A stretch of DNA of 64,000 nt from Pseudeuparius sepicola (GCA_963920635.1 OY987298.1:4621691-4685690), one strand, 5' to 3'; counted from the first letter of the stretch, positions 1 to 11,024 are shown. Numbers and translations: made by a program. Notes: a model not told the origin generated them from the sequence alone.

Positions 1-667
1 TCCTTTCTGTGAGTGGCCACCGAGATCTCCGGACTTAACTCCTTTAGATTTTTTTCTTTGGGGTACACTTAAGCAAAATGTTTATAAGTCAAGACCCCAT
101 AATTTACAATAACTGCAAGCTAGGATAAACCGTAGTTGTGAGGAAATTACTCCACAGCAAATACGAAATGTAATTTTGAATGTACGCAAGAGGAACGACA
201 AATGCATTGTAGAAAATGGAGGCTTGGTAGAAGTTACAAAAATTTTATAATTTTAATTGTTTTTATGTTTTGTGTTTATAAGCATAAGGTTGTATTATTA
301 CAATTCAATTATTTTCCATGGCCAACTTTGAATTTTTGAAAATAAAGACGTACCTTGGCTGCATTTTTAATTTTTCTACAAAATCGTTATTACTTGAAAT
401 ATTTTGATGAAATTTTGTACATACCCATTTCGAGGGGTGCTCAATCCATTGGCGCACACAGATTTTTTCAAAAAAAAACGCTAATATGGTTTCTTAAAAT
501 TTTGCTCATAAAAACGGTCATAGTAGGCTTTGGATTTTATGCGAACCAGGCAATTTTTGTTCAAAATGTGCAGTTCATCGAGCTCTACAATTTAAAAAAA
601 AAATCAGCCAAATCGCACGATTGATACACTTTTTACAAACTGACCCCAAAACAAATGGGTCACACTG
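1..667 (+). mobile_element. Mariner-like element, 5' truncated by the window edge
   Basis: Right-hand part of a Tc1/mariner (IS630-type) transposon. The C-terminal transposase remnant occupies the first 250 bases. It is followed by about 400 bases of non-coding AT-rich DNA ending GGGTCACACTG next to a TA dinucleotide (668-669), as expected for a TA-targeting element. The other terminus lies outside the window. Confidence 0.7.
2..250 (+). pseudogene. Mariner-type transposase C-terminus (decayed)
   Basis: Frame 2 reads WPPRSPDLTPLDFFLWG, the block around the third catalytic acidic residue of mariner-type DDE transposases, which cut and paste the element at TA sites. It continues as GTLKQNVYKSRP, then a TAA stop at 110-112 interrupts the frame. 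The same frame resumes (LQARINRSCEE...VTKIL) to a natural stop at 248-250. The rest of the protein lies upstream of the window. One in-frame stop makes this copy inactive as it stands. Confidence 0.85.
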
Positions 668-1110
668 TATATGTATACTAATTTTTTTGCTCAAAAAAAT
701 AATTAAACAATAAAGAATATTTTAACAATAGACAAATAGAAAAACTTACCGTTTAGACTCACTTTTTCAAGTATACACACTAAATCACAATCGAAGGCTT
801 CAGAGACTTAAAAATATGTCCAAATGTTGGTAAACAATTATAGGCAACTGCGTTATCAACATTTTGGCGGTTATTTTGAATAGATTTAGAAATAATTAAT
901 GTGGCTCAATGCTGACTGTGGCCGAATGCTCCCCTAGTTCCCCTACCAGTACATATAATATGTGTTTTGGTAAAAATTCGTTGCAATTCCTCTATGATCC
1001 AAAAGATACTCGATGTGAAACAGGAAAACCGCGTTTTTACACGGTAAAATAATTTTCCTCTTTGCTACAAACTTAAACATCTCATCCAGATGCTACTAAG
1101 TAATACTATT
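668..1110. other. Unassigned AT-rich DNA
   Basis: No reading frame, transposon end or repeat recognised. Confidence 0.4.
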
Positions 1111-1480
1111 GAGTATTAGTGGTACCCAACATTTGCCAAAGACCCATCATCCCCTCGTCGGATATTTCGCAGACTCCGGCAAAAACGCATGCCGGAATTG
1201 GCGCAGTCGGTAGGACGTAAGCGATCATAATACATCCGTCCGATCGCCGGCGGCGCGGCAGTCGAGACCGTCGTCCAGAAGGATTGATTCCCCGGTTTTC
1301 CCCCGTTTTTACTGCTCCATCGAAACTTTCGCTGAGCAGCCACGGCCCTACGGCCCTCCAGTGCATCGTAAAAATTCATCTTCGATGCTGCTGCAGCGTC
1401 TCTGACGTTGTTCGAGAAAGGGGGCCTCTAGATTCGACACGGTTGACTTTTTATAGGAGTTTTTCCGACCGGAATCTGTC
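1111..1480. other. CpG-rich patch
   Basis: About 370 bases much richer in G+C and CpG than the flanks, with overlapping short open frames that resemble no protein I know. A tRNA A-box-like string sits at about 1198, but no convincing B box or cloverleaf follows. Could be residual non-transposon DNA such as a regulatory island. Confidence 0.35.
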
Positions 1481-2335
1481 TACTTTGGCTTTATGAATGA
1501 TGAGCTGTATGACATCTACTATTTTCTATAAAAGTCAGTATCGCTTTTGTGTTACTAACTTGAAGTAATTATTATATAATATATTCAAAAAGTGTAAGGT
1601 TTGAGCTGTTTGTGAAGAAAACTACAGATTTGATGGTTGCAGTATCCGGATAATAATTATTCTACTATGAAGAGACGGCGTGCCGCCCCGTCGCGGATAG
1701 TTTCAATATCGAACTTTTTCAATTTCGTTCAGTTCATGTCGACGATCGTGCAGTGCCGAAGTATCTCAGTAAAAGCAGGAAGCAGTGGCGTCTCCAGATA
1801 GAACTAGAGTGTTTAGCAATTTTCGACAAAACTTTGAAGGTTTCACTTCTGATTACAGAAAGATCGTCAAACCTGCTTCGAATTTGCATTACATAATAGA
1901 TGCTGAAGAAAACATAATTAACCTTGTCCCTATCTTTGTACCCTCAAACATGAGATATAACTGCTTTTGTTATTCATTTTATTTGGTTGGTGTGCCCTTA
2001 AAGGAGGCAAAGGAACCAACCGTGGCATTTTCGCAACTGGTTGCATCTGACGGTGATAGCAACGCTTAGCAGGATAGAATATATGTGCGGCCTGGTAGAC
2101 TGCAGATGGATTTGCCTCAGGACACGTCCGAATAATCCAGGGTGCAGTGGGGAATTTGCTTTTGAGGTCGAGGTAAATGTTGGGAATTAATGAGAATCCT
2201 CTTTGTAGGTCAATTTAGCTACCATGCACACTCAAGTTACTATTATATAAAAGGATATTCAAAGAAGTTTGCAATGTGCAAAAAACAACAAAAAGTTATG
2301 GTCTTTTACCAGTTATAGTTGGATAGCCCCCCATA
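1481..2335. other. Unassigned; one weak open frame
   Basis: Contains an open frame of about 90 codons on the + strand (1785-2069) that begins with GTG rather than ATG and resembles no family I know. No other structure seen. Confidence 0.3.
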
Positions 2336-2337
2336 TA

Positions 2338-3023
2338 AACTCCTGGACAAAATTAACGCAACATCATAAATGTGCCACTTATTTGATGCTATTTTTTTCT
2401 GAATTTATGATCCGATTTGAATATTTTTTTTTGCATTGTAGGTTGGTTCCTTGACAATCTCATAGTCATAGACAATGTCATAGTCATAGATAAAAAGTTC
2501 ATTTTCGATTTATACCGGGTGTAACAAAAATGTTATGTTTTTTTCCTTCTTTGCATATGAAACGAACGTTTAATAAGCAGTTTCCGAACAGTTTTTATCG
2601 GTATGGCGAATTTTATTCGACCTTTGTAACTTTAAAACACATCTGTTGACACATCGCTTGAAATGTCAGAAAAGTTCCATAGCCTACTTGAAAACATTCA
2701 ACAATGACTGTGTTGAATAATAAAGTCTATAAAAGCATGTTACGATATAAAACAGTGTATCTTCTTTATTAACAGAGATAATGAAGTAAACCAAAAAAGA
2801 AAATGTTGAAGAAAGATGGACCTACCGTCTAATGACTGCTATATGTTTTGTTACACCCGGTATAAATCGAAAATGAACTTTTTATCATAAACAGCGAAAA
2901 CTATGACATTGTCAAGGAACCAACCTACAATGCAAAAAAAATCATTCAAATCGGATCATAAATTCAGAAAAAAAATAGCATCAAATCACATTTATGATGT
3001 TGCGTTAATTTTGTCCAGGAGTT
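2338..3023. mobile_element. Tc1-like palindromic MITE
   Basis: Inverted arms of about 175 bp run 2338-2512 and 2863-3023. The terminus AACTCCTGGACAAAATTAA is flanked by TA on both sides (2336-2337, 3024-3025). The same terminus bounds the Tc1 element at 28.7-32.9 kb, so this is its non-autonomous relative. The arms meet at a dyad (CGATTTATAAATCG when rejoined), into which another element has inserted. Confidence 0.85.
2515..2860. mobile_element. TA-flanked MITE (CCGGGTGTAAC ends), nested
   Basis: 346-bp element with inverted ends CCGGGTGTAACAAAA / TTTTGTTACACCCGG and TA on each side (2513-2514, 2861-2862). It sits in the exact centre of the surrounding palindrome. No coding capacity. Confidence 0.8.
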
Positions 3024-3344
3024 TATTTAAGATTATGTCCACGGGCTCATTAAACCCGAAATATTGTTTGTTTCTTTTATGATAACATGGCACGGTGACA
3101 CGCTTTTTCATGCCTACACTTTTCGTGATTTTTTATTAGGGTTTCCCCCCCTTCAATGCACTAAAATGCCAGTTAACTATCCCTGTTATCTTTTTAATTA
3201 CAATAATTAGTTAACCCCTGGAGGGCGCGGTTACTAGCCATAAAAGTTCTTCCACCATACACTTTCAGTTAAGAAGACCGAATCTGGGCTTGACATTTTA
3301 CAATGGATTAGTCTGGTCATATAGAAAACTCCACGCAGGCGGAT

Positions 3345-3565
3345 AATATAAGTTTAGTAGACTCCTCTGGAATATTTAATTTTTGTCAGTTCCTCTAAGT
3401 TTTAATAACCATGTCGAGTATTATATCGTTGGAAAGCTCTAAAAATGACTGATTTTTAGAGACCATGGTCAACTATGGTTTCCATTAAAGAAAAGTTTGT
3501 GTCATGTTTAGTAGACTCCCCTAGCATATCTCATTTGTGCCAGTTCCTCTTAGTTTTTAAATAAA
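3345..3565. repeat. Direct repeat pair around a MITE fragment
   Basis: Two copies of a ~54-bp sequence starting GTTTAGTAGACTCC (about 3350 and 3508) flank ~100 bp. The reverse complement of that stretch resembles parts of the CAGGGTGAG MITEs at 32.9 kb and 63.3 kb (shared GAGTATTATAT, GGAAAGCTC and TGGTTTCCATTAA). Confidence 0.5.
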
Positions 3566-5060
3566 AATAATCCAAAATTTTAAGGTATTGCTCCTTTTGC
3601 TCTCAAAAGATGGCGCCAGATACAATCGATATGCTGAAAGTCCTCCGTAGCTAAGTTCACACAATCTTCCTTGTTATTATTTTTTGTGAGTTGTCGATTT
3701 TTTACAAATCTAACCTAACTACTTTTTTACAAATCTAACCTAACTACTTCTTATCCTTGGTATACTTCAAACTTTTCTATTATAGGTATAAAATCTGGTT
3801 GATATATTTTTTAGAAACTAGATACTTCCAACATTCCTCTGCTGAAGATGTTAGTGATGCGTGTTCTGTTTTTTTGTGCTGTTTGCTGTATCAAGCGAAA
3901 AATGAATAGTAAATGCGAAATAACTACCTTTTAATGTAAGCACTTATTTAAATACCAAGCTATAATTGTATTGCAATGTATTTTTTTCCTACCCAGCTTG
4001 AAGACAACACAATGAATTGGGGAAAATTCTTACAAGGTCCACGTATTCGCCTTCGATTAACCTGACGTTCTGCCCCATATTTTTTTTACCAAAACTAGCA
4101 TCCCGAATTTCAAAAGAGGAAAAGGAGCATTTTAAAAACCAAGAATTTGTCGAGGAAGAACATAATAGCGAAGAAAAATACATAAATGGAGAGATCAAAT
4201 ATCCATGATATTTTAGTATCATGGCAAATGTCTATATTTACATAACTTGTAAGCAAGAATATTTATTAGCTAATCTAATATTAAAAATATATAAATTTAC
4301 CCACCGTTGTACTTTCACTGTTCTATTTTCTGGTGAAAATAGATCAAAATTGTTTATATAATATCAGTGCAACAGTCACCATAACGGGAGGATTGTTGGA
4401 ATAAGCTTTTTCAAAACTCTACTCCATACTTTGTGCAGCTTATTATTAAACTTCAAAAGGCCACTTTCACAAGCACCAAAAGGAAAATATGTTTTGAAAT
4501 GAACAAATTATGTATACGGATTTATTTATAAAAGGTATTAATGGGTACCTAACCTCCAGGTCTTTGTATATAACAACAATGACACCTGAAGCAAGCAGTT
4601 TCATTCCTAGAATCCAGCCTCATCCAGCAGATAGCAGGTAACCATACTTGCTGTCATGCTATCACGTACTGTCAGCCCACAAATCACTAACCAATTAGGT
4701 ACCCTAAAGTTGCAGTTTTGATACAGACCCCTGGATACATTATGATCTCGGTAAAGAAGATTACTACTACTGCCTTAAATATCTTGAGGAAAATTGATAA
4801 GGTTTTGGATATTTATATTGGACAAGAGGCTTTTAGTAGGGAACTAGATGACTCTATTTTACCATTGCAATCATCAAATTAATTTTTAAAACTTAATCGT
4901 ACTAGCCCATTGGGTCACGTCCAAAAAATTATCACACAAGCATTCCATTGTTGCTACGTTGGCTTTGTTACTTTCGATACGGTGTGTGAATGTGCGCGTG
5001 TAGGGAAGCCCTTAGGATTCTACTTAAGCTAATTAGTCGGCCAACTTTTATAACTCGGCA
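3566..5060. other. Unassigned AT-rich DNA
   Basis: Only a two-copy tandem of a 24-mer containing ACAAATCTAACCTAACTAC (about 3706-3750) was seen. Open frames near 4.0-4.2 kb overlap on both strands and resemble nothing known. Confidence 0.35.
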
Positions 5061-5560
5061 AGTTCTTTTACAACTAATTAACTAGCGGCTAATTGAGTTA
5101 ATAAAATTAGGTAGGGCTGGGGGGGCGCTTGCCGGCACGCACTTTTCGCATAATCCTGTACGCCCTTTTTCCAGCCATGATGGATTACGAGTTGGCGGGC
5201 TCGAGGCGCATCCTTGGAGGCGGTGTCATTTGTCATTGTTAAACGCGGCAATTTGCATGACAATGTAGGGCCGGTCGGTTCACAAACGGTGCCGCGTTAT
5301 TCGCTTATAACTAAATCGTCGGTTTTTGGTGATTTTTGTATTGTTGGAGTATAATAATTGTTCAACAGATTGAACTGCAGAGAATTTTTTCATGTCGTTA
5401 ATTTTTCTGTCCCATCCATTTCCATTTCCTATAAATACCAACACAGGTAATAGAACAATCAATCTCGTCGCGCTCTGAGGATGTTCCGTGCAATCGGGGA
5501 CGAAAGCTTGGAACGAGAAGTTTCGCTGACGCAGGATCCATCCGGAAGAAACTCAGATTA
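5061..5560. other. CpG-enriched patch
   Basis: Moderately GC-rich stretch (G tract at about 5119, GGCGCTTGCCGGCACG) among AT-rich repeats. Short minus-strand frames here match no family. It ends with a hammerhead-like core (separate entry). Confidence 0.3.
5475..5507 (+). ncRNA. Hammerhead-like core (weak)
   Basis: CTGAGGA (one change from CUGAUGA) is followed by a possible stem GTTCC/GGGAC and then GAAAGC, the order of the hammerhead catalytic core up to stem III. The ribozyme-like tails of the Penelope fragments at 7.3 kb and 35.9 kb have the same layout. Could be chance. Confidence 0.25.
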
Positions 5561-5764
5561 AAAAAATTTAGTGATAGCTTACAATAAATAAATTGTGTCT
5601 TTATTCATTATGATTTACAATATTAACATATTTCTGCTGAATATGGCGTAGTGAACGTTAATCGTGCACTTCCATTTAACCATCAGTTTGGTGACAAGAA
5701 ATTTGTTAACAATATTGCATTGAGACAGGACAGGGATAAGAAAATAAGCCTTCTTTGCACACAT

Positions 5765-7063
5765 CCCAAGTAGTACATTCGGTGCGCTATTCTGCTTAAA
5801 CCTTTATAAAAAGTATATTGCAGCAATTAATATGGCCAATTGGTTATATTAAGGATATAATACCAAATTGCCAAATAACGTTGCTATTAAAACAACTTTA
5901 CAGTATTTTTATAAAGGTGTTTCACTGCGCCATTTATATAGCATTATTTTTACTTCCTAAAAGCGGTATTAGAAGCCTTTATATAGAATAAGTAAAACAG
6001 ATTTGTAAGAGTTATATAAACTTGCATATAGCTTCTATAAAGTAACCTAATACTCCAACTTTTGATTTATTGTGGCTGAATACTATAGAGTTTTAAGCGT
6101 GATTAAAGTATAATTTCTCAGCAATATAGTTATTTAAGACAAATAGCTTCTAATATAGCTTTAGTATAGATTATGTATAAAAGCTTTGTAACTATCACCA
6201 AGAGAATATTTTCTGTAGCAAGTATATAGTTGAAATGCTCTTTTAGAACTATATACCAGCAGATGTTTTAACTGTATAAAGTACTTTTTCCGGTGTTCAA
6301 ATAAATTAAAACGATATAGGTAAAACTTTATTGTTATGACAATTAGTTACAATACATTCAGAATATGTAACGCAATTTATTTAAATACAGGAGTTGTGAA
6401 AAAACGGGAAAAAATAAAACAAAAATATTTTTGTTTTAATTAATTTCAATGAATTTTCGAGGCGCAGTTGTTATTTCGCACTAACATAAGTGGTTTTACC
6501 ATAAAACTTTGTTGGCAGATGAATTTCGAGTCCAGGGTGAGCAATAAAATTAATAATATACAGGCAAATGAGTCTTCTGGTGGATTCTTATTAGGTACCA
6601 GATTCTACTTCGTTATTCAACAAAGTCGTCATATTTCTGTTTGTGATTGTGAGAACACAAAAATTATATACTTTAATATAGCCGTTTTATTGCAAAAATG
6701 ATTTTTTAAAAGATTTGTTCGTCAATATACCTATGCTTTTTAAGGTTTTATAAGTCTTGTTTGTATCATGTAAATACCTCTAATAGAACAACTAAAAGAA
6801 TATAGCAATATAGCAACTGCTTAGTGGCTGTATAACATATTTTATAAGGGCTGAAAAGACGTAATAAAGAAGCAATTTAATTACTATTTCAGCTTGTTTT
6901 ATAACCTTTATAGAACTTAAAAGCTGTATAAATGGAGGCCTTTTTTGGGTATATTGACAATTTATTAGTGCTGAAAGATGGTTTACAACTCTTAATTATA
7001 TAGCTTGAGGCTATATAAAAAAGCGGTATAGATACTGTTAAACAATATGTGCTTATACTTGGG
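5765..7063. mobile_element. CCCAAG-family element A (non-autonomous)
   Basis: 1,299-bp element with inverted ends CCCAAGTAgtACAT / ATGTGcttatACTTGGG (imperfect) and AT on each side. The core is AT-rich and dense in degenerate variants of one motif in both orientations (GCTATATAAAAGC-like: AGCTTCTATAAAG, GGCTATATAAAAAAGC, AAGCTGTATAA). A unique-looking middle runs about 6300-6650. No transposase. Elements B (28.7 kb) and C (43.4 kb) have matching termini but unrelated core motifs. Superfamily unknown to me. Confidence 0.65.
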
Positions 7064-7282
7064 ATAACAGACTGATTCACAAAAGTACGTTTCGTTTGTA
7101 ATGAAGCCTGGTTTCCATGATTCTGGTTGGCTGATCACGTAGCTAAAAAAATATGAACCACCCTTTACATGATAAACTTCATCTCAGTGGTGATTTCAGA
7201 AGATTTCCATAATAAATTATTACTCCCATAGTGCCTACTTCTTTTGCTTAACTCAGCACACTAAAACTTCGTTTTTTGCACT

Positions 7283-7320
7283 CTAAACGCATTTTGCTAA
7301 CCATGTTAGAATCATCAGGA
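7283..7320 (-). ncRNA. Hammerhead-like motif in PLE tail
   Basis: On the minus strand CTGATGA (7312-7318) is followed by a perfect stem CTAAC-ATG-GTTAG and then CAAAATGC, where the hammerhead consensus has GAAA. The right arm keeps the intact version GTTAGCGAAAC followed by GCGCGTC (about 10418) but has lost CTGATGA. Hammerhead ribozymes are known in Penelope-like elements, so the shared ancestor probably carried one and each copy has lost a different part. Confidence 0.5.
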
Positions 7321-7380
7321 GATGATTAAGTCTAATCTACCTATACATATACCTATTGTATGTATACTGTGAACTACCTA

Positions 7381-7800
7381 CTATATTATTCTTAAGTCTC
7401 TACCTGTCTTTATTAACATGTATAAGGGGTTGTAGGGGATTGGCCCCTTATCTTTATTTAAACTAAATTTACATTTTGAAATTTCCAAACTTTCGTAAGC
7501 GTCCAATCTCCTATCATCAGGTAGATACTTAAGTAATTTTAAATTTTCCCCTGTTATTCTATAATTACGAGTATATTCAAAGGCATGTTCGGAAATGCTA
7601 GATTTTTCCAATCCACCATATTTAATATTTTAAATGCCCCATATTATGTTCGTTAAATCTATTTTTAATGGAACGTCTAGTTTGTCCAAACATACCTATA
7701 CTTTTGATTACAATCTGAACAGTTAACTTCATAATATAGTGCACTTTTTTCTAAAAGGTTAATTTTGTCCTTGGGGTTACCTAGTAGGTTTTTAATATTA
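7381..7800 (-). pseudogene. PLE GIY-YIG endonuclease domain (frameshifted)
   Basis: Reading down from about 7800, the protein has YYEVNCSDCNQKY, then a small insertion near 7700 breaks the frame. Another frame continues GQTRRSIKNRFNEH, and a third MEKSSISEHAFEY to LIKTGRDLRII. The order Y-Y/G, TRR, RFNEH and EH is the GIY-YIG nuclease fold carried C-terminal to reverse transcriptase in Penelope elements, which nicks target DNA. The reverse transcriptase is absent, so this is a 5'-truncated dead copy. Confidence 0.75.
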
Positions 7801-7984
7801 TCTGAAAATTTATAAACTAATTTTAGTTCTTACGAGCTTTTATTTAACTTGCCCTGTTAGTATGTAGATATGCGTGGGTCGAATCTTGCAAGCTGAATTA
7901 GAACCACTTCCTGACATCCGATTGAGCTGAAATTTTGCATACACGTTTAGTTCCGGTGACAATACAATATGCAATACTCAATAT

Positions 7985-8300
7985 TCTAATACTTTCAAAA
8001 TGGCCGCCGATCCAAGATGGCGGATGATGAATTTTTTGTCAAGCCCCTTAATATGAGTATCAAATAAAAGGGCTTGAAGGGTAGAAAACCATAAACTTTG
8101 TGACATTACACTAAATTCAATATGGCCGCCGCTTCAAGATGGCGGATTACCTATCTGATACCCAACATGGGTATCAAATGAAAGGGCTCGACGGGTAGAA
8201 AACAATAAGGTGAATGACTTCATACGAAATCCAAAATGACTTCATACGAAACCCAAGATGGCGGACTAAATTTCTTTACCACCCTCCTGACATGGGAATC
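7985..8300 (+). repeat. ~122-bp tandem repeat (GATGGCGG / GTATCAAATGAAAGGGCT type)
   Basis: ATGGCCGCCG followed by CAAGATGGCGG recurs at 8000 and 8122, with a partial third unit at about 8249. Each unit contains a GGGTATCAAATGAAAGGGCT-like string. The unit is about 122 bp and diverged. Non-coding. Confidence 0.75.
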
Positions 8301-8326
8301 AAATAGGTACTAAAAAGAACAAAATA

Positions 8327-8700
8327 AAAAAACCTTTTTAAAAACAGGCTTTTATTTAAGCCATGTACTAAAACGAATAAAATAAGTTTAGGTTTTCGTT
8401 AAGATAATTCAATGCCAAATTGCGACAAGTTTTCGCAAATTGAAAAGCTTGTCGCCCGAATTGTAAAGAAAATATGCATACTTTGGCAAATAGGTACCTA
8501 CTTGTTTATCAACCAATTACTCTCCAATAAAATCAATTGGTACCTCTACTTTCATCAACATTTCGCGCGACAAGCTTTTCATTCAATTTACAAAAACTTG
8601 TAGCAATTTGGAATTGAATTATCTTAACGAAAACCTAAACTTATTTTATTCGTTTTAGTACATGGGTTAAATAAAAGCTTGTTTTTAAAAAGTTTTTTTT
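8327..8700. repeat. Foldback MITE with ~130-bp arms
   Basis: Near-perfect inverted arms (8327-8456 and 8566-8700) share AAAACGAATAAAATAAG and GGTTTTCGTTAAGATAATTC around a ~110-bp spacer. No clear target duplication, and superfamily not assignable. Confidence 0.8.
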
Positions 8701-9325
8701 TATTTTCAATTTTTTTTCTATGTAGAGCTTTCGTGAACCGCGCGGGTTGTACGGAATGAAAACATATTTAGTATTATCTGGTTTTTCCCTAAACTTAGTG
8801 GAACCTTGAAGTTGTGTCACTACTTACTAAAAAGAAGGCATATCCTTCTTTAATGAGTGAATTACCCTTCTTTTTTTTTATAAAAAAGACACTGCAATTG
8901 AACATACAGTCTGAATGGCAATAGTCCGTATATTAATGGTCTAGTCCGTATATCAAATACTGTGTCATTTACATACGGTCTGCCCAATTTAGGCCGTTTA
9001 GATACGGCCTAGACCATATACATACGGTCTGTTTTCATATATGGCCTGTAACATATACATATATACACGATGATTTTTTTAGGACTACCACCACGATTTT
9101 CTTGCTTATTTTGCACCCTACAAAAAAAACGTATGGAACAATAGGATGAGCTTTTTAAATAACCCCCCCATTTGCGCGCATGTATCAAGGAACAACAACT
9201 TTAATACATATAGAGTCCTTTGGTCATAAGTTTGTTACGTCCATGGAATTTATCCCAAATTATTTTTCATCCACAGAATTGATGTGACTTTTGAAAAATT
9301 ATTTTTTCTGTTAAAAAGTGACATT
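8701..9325. other. Unassigned, with short degenerate repeats
   Basis: Repeated ATACGGTCTG / TAGTCCGTATAT-like words cluster at 8926-9050. Remainder unassigned. Confidence 0.4.
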
Positions 9326-9334
9326 ATTGTCCTA

Positions 9335-9640
9335 AAAAGTGAAATATATTATGAAGTTAGCTGTTCAGATTGTAATCAAAAGTATGTTGGACAAACTAGA
9401 CGTCCCATAAAAACTAGATTTAATGAACATATGGGACATTTAAAATATGGTCGATTGGAAAAATCTAGCATTGCCGAACATGCTTTTGAAAATAACCATA
9501 GATGAACAAGGGAAAATTTAAAATTACTTAAGTATCTACCTGATAGGAGATTAGTAGACGCTTATGAAAGTCTGGAAATTTCAAAATATAAATATTTAGT
9601 TTAAATAAAGATAAGGGAAAAATCCCATACAGCCCCTTAT
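9335..9640 (+). pseudogene. PLE GIY-YIG endonuclease domain
   Basis: Reads EIYYEVSCSDCNQKYVGQT then RRPIKTRFNEHMGHLKYGR and SSIAEHAFENNHR before a TGA at 9503-9505. Homologous sequence then continues (TRENLKLLKYLP) with later breaks. The IYY and YVG blocks and RFNEH are recognisable GIY-YIG nuclease signatures of Penelope elements. Endonuclease end only. Confidence 0.75.
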
Positions 9641-9675
9641 ACATGTTAATAAACTGACAGGTAGAGATTTAGGAA

Positions 9676-10386
9676 TAGAGATTCATGGCTTGACTTGATA
9701 TTCAAGCTACTTGACTTGACTTGACTTGAAATCAAGTCAAGTTCAAGTCAAGTAGTAATTTTCCAATATCAAGTCAAGTCAAGTATTTATTTCTCAAGTA
9801 ATTGAAAAATCAAGTTTTTCTTGAAGCTACTTGATTACCTACTTGATTTTTTATCTTTTTCAAATTTTATTATCAGTTATGACAGTTAGGTAAATAAAAA
9901 TAATAAACCTTTGCATTGTACACTTCTTTTGCAAAACTAGGAAAGAACAAAAATAAACTATTTTAAGTCCGTACCAAAACTAGGTATGTGTATAGTCTGT
10001 GTAACAACAAAAACTTCTATTTGTTTGTCTGTGTCTGTGTAATATAGACAACAAAAACTTCTATTTTTGTTTCACGTTAACACCGTTCAAAGCACTTTTT
10101 CTTAATATTTAAACATTTTTCTCGGAAACGTGGTTCTTATTTTGTGTGTTAATAATAAATAAACATGTTCACAAGTAAAAGTAAATTTTATTTTATTGCC
10201 AATTTTAGAGATTCATGGCTTGACTTGATATTCAAGCTACTTGACTTGACTTGACTTGAAATCAAGTCAAGTAGTAATTTTCCAATATCAAGTCAAGTCA
10301 AATATTTAATTTGTCAAAAGCTTGATTTTCAAGACAAGTCAAGTTATTTGTTAAAATGCCAAGCTACTTGACTTGATGAAACCCTA
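9676..10386. mobile_element. hAT-type element rich in CTTGACTTG
   Basis: Starts TAGAGATTCATGG and ends ATGAAACCCTA (related inverted ends). It is flanked by TTTAGGAA (9668-9675) and CTTAAGAA (10387-10394), an 8-bp duplication with two changes; the uninterrupted PLE copy reads CTTAAGAA. Subterminal DNA is packed with CTTGACTTG/CAAGTCAAG. The left terminus recurs as a direct repeat at 10206, so the element looks like a partial tandem of itself. No coding capacity. Confidence 0.7.
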
Positions 10387-10505
10387 CTTAAGAAGTTCAC
10401 AGTATAAATAGAATAGGTTAGCGAAACGCGCGTCGAGTGCAAAAAAAAACAATGTTTTGGTGTGTGGAGTTAGGCAAAAAAAAAGTACTTTCTAAGTGCC
10501 AAAGG

Positions 10506-10800
10506 TTCCCAACTTAGCCCACAGTATACATCATCATCTGTGGCGGGATCCGGAAAGCCCATATTTGAAGACCCGTTCAATTCCAATTAAACGAACAAAA
10601 TGCCCCTCGGATTAAATGTAGGGGGCGACGCCAGCAATAAAACAGAGCCGCCCCGCTGAAAGGAAGTCCGAACAATCGGTCGGTTTTTACTCCGGCGATG
10701 AATATATTTGTCGGACAATGGTCGGCCCTCGCTATTGTCCATTGTCCCCCTTTTTTTAAGCCCCGGCGACGGGCCGCGGGGCCGACGAGATAACAGAACA
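10506..10800. other. CpG-rich patch
   Basis: GC- and CpG-rich (GCCCCGGCGACGGGCCGCGG near 10760) with embedded AT words such as CCAATTAAACG. The overlapping minus-strand frame looks like a compositional artefact. Confidence 0.35.
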
Positions 10801-11024
10801 ATTATTTAATCAAATCGAGCACTTCCACTGAAAAAAATACCATTTACGTTAAAGATTCGGTAGAGATAACAACACTGACAACAGAATATATCATTTTTAT
10901 ATAAATATGTCCTTATTGTGAAACCCAACAAGAAAAAACTTACGTAAGGAAACTATAATGCATAGACATTATTCTATGTATTTCCCTCTAGAAAATTTGA
11001 TCCCATTACGCATTCCCAAGTTAA

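Larger units (their letters stand above)
7210..7845 (-). mobile_element. Penelope-like retroelement 3' fragment, left arm
   Basis: Minus-strand 3' part of a Penelope-like element (PLE): GIY-YIG endonuclease remnant, then a non-coding tail with a hammerhead-like motif, ending near 7215. It is inverted relative to the fragment at 9.3-10.5 kb, and both arms share coding and tail sequence. The pair lies head-to-head with 3' tails pointing outward. Confidence 0.75.
9330..10500 (+). mobile_element. Penelope-like retroelement 3' fragment, right arm, split by a hAT element
   Basis: Plus-strand counterpart of the 7.2-7.8 kb fragment. The coding remnant runs to about 9640 and the tail begins CAGGTAGAGATTTAGGAA. 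A hAT element interrupts at 9676-10386, and the tail resumes (CTTAAGAAGTTCACAGTAT...GGTTAGCGAAACGCG) to about 10500. The left arm reads straight through the same point, so it serves as the empty site. Confidence 0.75.

Noticed and set aside
1190..1250. tRNA-like segment with A-box-like TTGGCGCAGTCGG and GCCGG/CCGGC ends
   Set aside because: Only about 60 bases long, no matching D stem, anticodon arm or T arm, and the B-box-like part does not fit the consensus.
9676..10386. CTTGACTTG/CAAGTCAAG array as a possible CRISPR-like or satellite array
   Set aside because: Repeats are contiguous and self-complementary with no unique spacers, the genome is eukaryotic, and the array is bounded by hAT-type ends.
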